Shown here: positions 34,479 through 38,615 of the stretch, piece after piece | How positions within the stretch are numbered: the first letter of the stretch is position 1 | How the letters are laid out: every line of letters starts with the position of its first letter | Assembly (NCBI GenBank): GCA_029262895.1 | Contig: JAJCYM010000008.1 | Span: 1 to 38,615 of the forward strand | Source: Roseivirga sp. | Lineage (GTDB): Bacteria > Bacteroidota > Bacteroidia > Cytophagales > Cyclobacteriaceae | Length of the DNA: 38,615 nucleotides | Direction: 5' to 3' | Program-made: the position numbers and the translations under genes | The notes under the pieces: generated by a model | What the model was told of the DNA's origin: nothing | Seen by the model: the letters and a program-made list of their open reading frames with translations, nothing else | Database searches by the model: none

Positions 34479-36298
34479 TTTTGCTTATCGTCTATAAAAT
34501 CGCCTTTGAGTACATACTCTTCACGGTTATACCAGTTTTTCTTGATATAGCCTCTGAGGTATTTTTCAATCACTAGGGTGGCGGTCATGGCGGCCGCACG
34601 TCCGCCCCAACCCGCATTCTCTACATACACGGCAATTGCAATTTTTGGATTGTCTTTTGGTGCAAAAGCAATAAAAACAGAGTGATCCGCAGTTTCATCC
34701 TTAACCCCATTTTCAGCAGTACCTGTTTTGCCTGCAATCTCAATATCATTTACTAAAGCTCTTGGAGCGGTTTGAGGTAGGGCAGAGATCATTGCGTCAA
34801 TGACGTCCGGATAGTAGTCGACTCCTTTACCTGGCGTTATTTTATCAAATGTAAGTAGCTCTTCTTCCCCGTCCTTTTCAAAGCCTCGGACCAAATGTGG
34901 TTTAAAGAAGTGGCCTCTGTTCGCAAGTATTGCAGCCAAATTGGCCATTTGAATTGGGGTGACGAGTAACTCACCCTGACCAATGGAGAGTGAAGCAATG
35001 TTGCTGTATTTCCAGGTATTCTTACCATAAATTTGATCGTAATAATCAACTCCCGGCACTAGACCGTCTTGTTCTCCGGGTATATCTACTCCAATAGGAT
35101 CACCGAACCCAAAGTTTCGAATACTCTTTTCCCATCGATCCAAGCCATATCGTCCTTCAATGAACTTGTTAGGATCAGGTTTTTGATTAACCACTCTCTT
35201 CATCAATTCAAAAAAGTAGTTGTTAGAAGACATCGCAATACCTTTTTTGATATCATAATAGCCAGGGGGAGCATGATCACCTATGCTGAAAGTATCACAG
35301 TATATTTTCTCCTGGGTATCAGTTACGCCTTCGTCAAGTGCAATCAATGCCTGAACAGTTTTGAAAATAGAACCAGCGGGATATTTTGCCATTATGGCCC
35401 GATTAAAAAGTGGGTTGGTCGTATCTGAAGCAATCTCCTCATAGTTGCTGCTGAACTTGCGTCCTGTCAAAAGGTTTGGATCATAAGTTGGGGCGGAGGC
35501 CATCACCAGAATTTCACCAGTTGAGGGCTCAATAGCCACTACACTACCTCTTTTGCCTCTAAGAAGCTTTTCAGCATAAGCCTGCAAATCGGCATCGATT
35601 GTAGTAATGAGATTATTTCCGGGGACAGACAAAGTATCCAGTGCACCATCTTTAAAAGAACCTTTTTCTATACCGCTTACATTGACCATCTTATAACTGA
35701 CACCACGCTGACCTCGCAACTCGTTCTCGTAATATTTTTCAAGTCCGGTCTTTCCAATATGATCTCCAGACTTGTAGTAGTCTGTAGAGTCCTGCGCTAA
35801 ACCTTCAGGGTCTATTTCAGCGATGTACCCTAGTTCGTTGGCCAGAATGGGTGCCGAATATCTCCGGATCGTTCTCGAATTTACAAAAAAGCCTCGATAG
35901 CTATAGAGTTGATCTTGAATTCTGGCATACTCTTCATGAGAAATCTTCTTTAAAAAGGGAGAGGGTTTACCTCTTGAATACTCTCTGGCAGTTACCAATT
36001 TTTCTTCAAAATCTTCTGGAGTGATTTGTAACAAATCACAGAATGCAGTTGTGTCAGCAACATACACGTCCTTGGGCACAACCATTAGGTCATAGAGAGG
36101 CTCATTGTAGACTATTGTATTGCCATTTCTATCATAAATCAATCCTCGGAATGGGTACTCAGTGATGGGTTGAATAATATTTCTTTCAGCCTTAAAACTA
36201 TATGATTTGTCAGCTACTTGAAGTGCAAATAACTTGATTAAAAAAATAAGACCAATTAGGACAAATATTCCTTGTACAACGTATCTCCTGCTTTCCAT
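34475..36298 (-). CDS. mrdA: Penicillin-binding protein 2 (transpeptidase)
   Basis: PBP2 cross-links peptidoglycan during elongation. The 607-residue class B protein has one N-terminal membrane anchor (about 8-26), the dimerisation domain, and a transpeptidase domain with Ser310-x-x-Lys313 (YPAGSIFKT), Ser357-x-Asn359 (MSSNNYF) and Lys524-Thr-Gly (AGKTGTAEN). All active-site residues are present. It lies between mreD (5-bp gap) and rodA in the mre operon. Confidence 0.96.
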   Translation of the reverse strand: MESRRYVVQGIFVLIGLIFLIKLFALQVADKSYSFKAERNIIQPITEYPFRGLIYDRNGNTIVYNEPLYDLMVVPKDVYVADTTAFCDLLQITPEDFEEKLVTAREYSRGKPSPFLKKISHEEYARIQDQLYSYRGFFVNSRTIRRYSAPILANELGYIAEIDPEGLAQDSTDYYKSGDHIGKTGLEKYYENELRGQRGVSYKMVNVSGIEKGSFKDGALDTLSVPGNNLITTIDADLQAYAEKLLRGKRGSVVAIEPSTGEILVMASAPTYDPNLLTGRKFSSNYEEIASDTTNPLFNRAIMAKYPAGSIFKTVQALIALDEGVTDTQEKIYCDTFSIGDHAPPGYYDIKKGIAMSSNNYFFELMKRVVNQKPDPNKFIEGRYGLDRWEKSIRNFGFGDPIGVDIPGEQDGLVPGVDYYDQIYGKNTWKYSNIASLSIGQGELLVTPIQMANLAAILANRGHFFKPHLVRGFEKDGEEELLTFDKITPGKGVDYYPDVIDAMISALPQTAPRALVNDIEIAGKTGTAENGVKDETADHSVFIAFAPKDNPKIAIAVYVENAGWGGRAAAMTATLVIEKYLRGYIKKNWYNREEYVLKGDFIDDKQN

Positions 36299-36303
36299 AA
36301 CAC

Positions 36304-36816
36304 CTACTTCCGATTACTAAAGAAAAGATACTGTATTGAAACAATAAAAGCCAGCGATAATACGCTGCTGGTCAGGGTTTTTAAGAGTATTGTTGCCAGA
36401 GACCTGACTCCACCAGCTTCTATAAAAAATAACATGCCGTGGTGCAGGAATATAAGGGGGAAGGCATAGGTCACAAACCAGATCAATCCGAATGAGCGCA
36501 CAGCCGGTAAAACGTTCACTTCGTAGCCGCTTCTGGGTGTGACCGTATTCGCCCAGAAAGGCCTCAAAAAGGCCAACAAGACACAGGCTGAAGCATGAAT
36601 ACCCAGTGTATTGTAAAAGATATCCACAATTAAACCTGTTCCAAAACCTAAGAACATTACTGTCAGATAGCCTAACTCCAGAGGTAAAAGCAACAAAAAA
36701 ATCAGATAGACAAAAGTGAAACCGACATCAAACAGCACAAAGTTCTTAAAGACCGTCACCTGCAATGTGACGAAAATCAAAAAATTGGTGATTACTATGA
36801 TGCTGTTTCTATTCAT
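36304..36816 (-). CDS. mreD: Rod-shape-determining protein MreD
   Basis: This 170-residue protein has about five hydrophobic helices and the usual position between mreC and mrdA. MreD is a membrane part of the elongasome. Sequence conservation in this family is low, so the call rests on helix pattern and gene order. It overlaps mreC by 8 bp. Confidence 0.88.
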   Translation of the reverse strand: MNRNSIIVITNFLIFVTLQVTVFKNFVLFDVGFTFVYLIFLLLLPLELGYLTVMFLGFGTGLIVDIFYNTLGIHASACVLLAFLRPFWANTVTPRSGYEVNVLPAVRSFGLIWFVTYAFPLIFLHHGMLFFIEAGGVRSLATILLKTLTSSVLSLAFIVSIQYLFFSNRK

Positions 36817-37666
36817 TAAAATCTAAGGGGTTTTCAACTTTCAAAGAGTCAATTTCAGGCTTCAATTGGTTTTCAATAACATAGACATAGGACAGCGTTG
36901 CGAAATTAACGCTTAGTTCAATCTCAATCTCAAGTCCTCGTTGATGAACATCAGGTTTGGCACTTTTTACAAAACCAATGATAATGTCTTTAGGGAATAT
37001 AGCATTGAAGCTTGAGGTGACCACTGTATCTCCAACCTGCACATCAACGTCTTTTGGAATGTAAAGCAATTGAGCCACTCTGGGACCTGAACCATCCCAT
37101 TGTACAGAGCCTAGTCGGTTAGTTCTTTTAAGTTTGGAAGATATTGGGTTGTTAACGTTTAGTACCGATATCACATGTGCGCTGTTGTTCGAAACAGACC
37201 TGATTTTTCCTACTACGCCATTTACCCCATTCTGACTGATCACGCCCATGCCTGCCCTCAACCCATCATTTGAACCTTTGTCAAGGGTAATGAAGTTGTT
37301 TGTAAACCGAATAGAATTGTCAATTACTTCCGCTGGTCGAACGATATACTGAATGGAATCAAGAGAATCAGAAGGAATTTGAAAAGCATCAAGAGAATCT
37401 AATTGTTCTGGATTTGAGTTGAGCAGCAACTCACGAAGTCTGGCGTTTTCGGCAGCTAACCCCTCGTTGACTTTTTTCAAAGCGAAGAAATCTGAAATGT
37501 TGTCGGTTTTTTCAACAATTGACCCGGCAAACTTCGATGTGGTATTGAAATAAACCGTCCGTTGATAATTGTTGTTAACCACAATCATCCAAGTACAAAC
37601 TACTTGCAATAAAAGGAAGATGAAAAAGGCTCTGTACTTATATAAAAACTCTAAAAGTCGACTCAT
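36809..37666 (-). CDS. mreC: Rod-shape-determining protein MreC
   Basis: MreC links MreB to PBP2 across the membrane. The 285-residue protein has a membrane anchor (about 12-28), a coiled coil (about 60-80) and the beta-rich periplasmic domain with the GMGVISQNGVNGVVGKI motif. It lies 7 bp after mreB and overlaps mreD by 8 bp. Confidence 0.94.
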   Translation of the reverse strand: MSRLLEFLYKYRAFFIFLLLQVVCTWMIVVNNNYQRTVYFNTTSKFAGSIVEKTDNISDFFALKKVNEGLAAENARLRELLLNSNPEQLDSLDAFQIPSDSLDSIQYIVRPAEVIDNSIRFTNNFITLDKGSNDGLRAGMGVISQNGVNGVVGKIRSVSNNSAHVISVLNVNNPISSKLKRTNRLGSVQWDGSGPRVAQLLYIPKDVDVQVGDTVVTSSFNAIFPKDIIIGFVKSAKPDVHQRGLEIEIELSVNFATLSYVYVIENQLKPEIDSLKVENPLDFNE

Positions 37667-37673
37667 TCATTTC

Positions 37674-38615
37674 TTATGACATCAGTACCGCTTTAAACGA
37701 GTTGATATTCTTTAAGGCATCTCCAGTGCCTCTTACAACTGCTCTTAATGGATCTTCGGCTATATGAATTGGCAACTTCGTTTTCAACGCTAATCGCTTG
37801 TCAAGACCTTTGAGCATTGCGCCTCCACCCGTCAGGTAAATTCCGCGGTCATAGATATCAGCGGAAAGCTCCGGTGGAGAAATCTCCAGGGCTTTTAATA
37901 CTGCTTCTTCAATCTTAGATACTGATTTGTCCAGTGCAAAGGCGATTTCAGAATAAGAGATCTTGATCACCTTAGGAATGCCTGTCATCAAATCACGCCC
38001 ACGGATTTCATAGTCTTCTGGTGGTGTGTCCAATTCTGTCAATGCTGAACCTATGGCTATTTTTACTTTCTCTGCTGAGCGCTCTCCAATCAGAAGGTTA
38101 TGTTGCCTTCTCATATAATCCAGAATGTCCTTGGTGAAGGTGTCTCCGGCAATTCTGATGGACTGGTTGCAAACAATACCAGATAGGGCAATAACGGCAA
38201 TCTCAGTAGTACCTCCTCCAATATCAACAATCATAGAGCCCACAGGCTCGTCAATTTTTATTCCTGTGCCAATGGCTGCCGCTATTGGCTCATAAATCAT
38301 ATAAACTTCTTTGGCATTGGCATGTTCTGCTGAATCTCGCACCGCCCTTTTCTCTACTTCCGTTATGCCGGAAGGGATACAAATAACCATTCTATGAGAC
38401 GTAGGGAAGAGGGTTTTCTTCTTCATGTCGATCATTTTGATCATTCCCTTGATCATTAGCTCCGCAGCCTCAAAATCAGCGATCACACCATCTTTCAATG
38501 GACGAATAGTCTTTATATTTTCATGCGTCTTTTCATGCATGTTCATGGCCTCTCTGCCTATGGCCAATACCTTGTTCGTGTTCTTGTCAATGGCAATAAT
38601 TGAGGGCTCATCCAC
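37674..38615 (-). CDS. mreB: Rod-shape-determining protein MreB (5' end outside window)
   Basis: MreB is the bacterial actin that directs lateral wall growth. The frame is open to the right edge, starting within VDEPSIIAID of the family, so about 25-30 residues are missing; the GTG at the edge is an internal Val codon, not a start. Actin-type nucleotide motifs are present: a phosphate loop DIGGGTTEIAVI and the late GGGAMLKGLD. It is the first visible gene of mreB-mreC-mreD-mrdA-rodA; the promoter is outside the window. Confidence 0.96.
   Translation of the reverse strand: MDEPSIIAIDKNTNKVLAIGREAMNMHEKTHENIKTIRPLKDGVIADFEAAELMIKGMIKMIDMKKKTLFPTSHRMVICIPSGITEVEKRAVRDSAEHANAKEVYMIYEPIAAAIGTGIKIDEPVGSMIVDIGGGTTEIAVIALSGIVCNQSIRIAGDTFTKDILDYMRRQHNLLIGERSAEKVKIAIGSALTELDTPPEDYEIRGRDLMTGIPKVIKISYSEIAFALDKSVSKIEEAVLKALEISPPELSADIYDRGIYLTGGGAMLKGLDKRLALKTKLPIHIAEDPLRAVVRGTGDALKNINSFKAVLMS

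Overview
The window is chromosomal DNA of a Bacteroidota bacterium, most likely of the order Cytophagales. This rests on the gene families (two type IX secretion components, paired OmpH proteins, the order nadK-porG-uppS-bamA-ompH-ompH, rpsU-xerC-hpf) and on promoters of the Bacteroidota form TTTG-N19/20-TAnnTTTG. Start codons almost never have a Shine-Dalgarno sequence, the one clear exception being rpsU. The genus cannot be read from the sequence. There is no rRNA, tRNA, CRISPR array, transposase or prophage.

Left part (1-9.2 kb): the 3' end of a gamma-glutamyltransferase gene, a short membrane-protein ORF and a repeat-like intergenic segment with a terminator; then the leftward rimP-nusA-infB operon with its promoter and a leader hairpin. 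A rightward M28/glutaminyl-cyclase-like lipoprotein gene converges on a leftward rfbB-rfbA pair for dTDP-sugar synthesis.

Middle (9.3-27.3 kb): an acyl-CoA dehydrogenase gene behind a palindromic operator, rpsU-xerC-hpf, a bidirectional terminator, and leftward pdxJ-hydrolase-RsmI-like-metK. Diverging from pdxJ is a long rightward run: yqeY, cvpA, a TrpG/PabA-like amidotransferase, an alpha/beta hydrolase, a CBS protein, nadK, porG, uppS, bamA and two ompH genes, ended by a terminator. ldcA follows and converges on chrA with overlapping 3' ends.

Right part (27.3-38.6 kb): leftward fdx-tdk-porZ-recO, then a 2-oxoglutarate/Fe(II) oxygenase gene and chrA; one rightward gene of unknown function; and leftward mreB-mreC-mreD-mrdA-rodA for rod-shape cell-wall synthesis, with mreB cut by the window edge.

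Most of the window is housekeeping: translation, envelope assembly, cofactors and cell shape. I see no obvious new multi-gene system. The items most worth a second look are small: a TetR-like operator on a promoter that almost touches the start codon of the acyl-CoA dehydrogenase gene, the strong Shine-Dalgarno unique to rpsU, a hairpin with two mini-ORFs abutting xerC, four NTGA stop/start overlaps using four different start codons (including a proposed CTG for cvpA), a hairpin in the rimP leader, and an unannotated small membrane protein.
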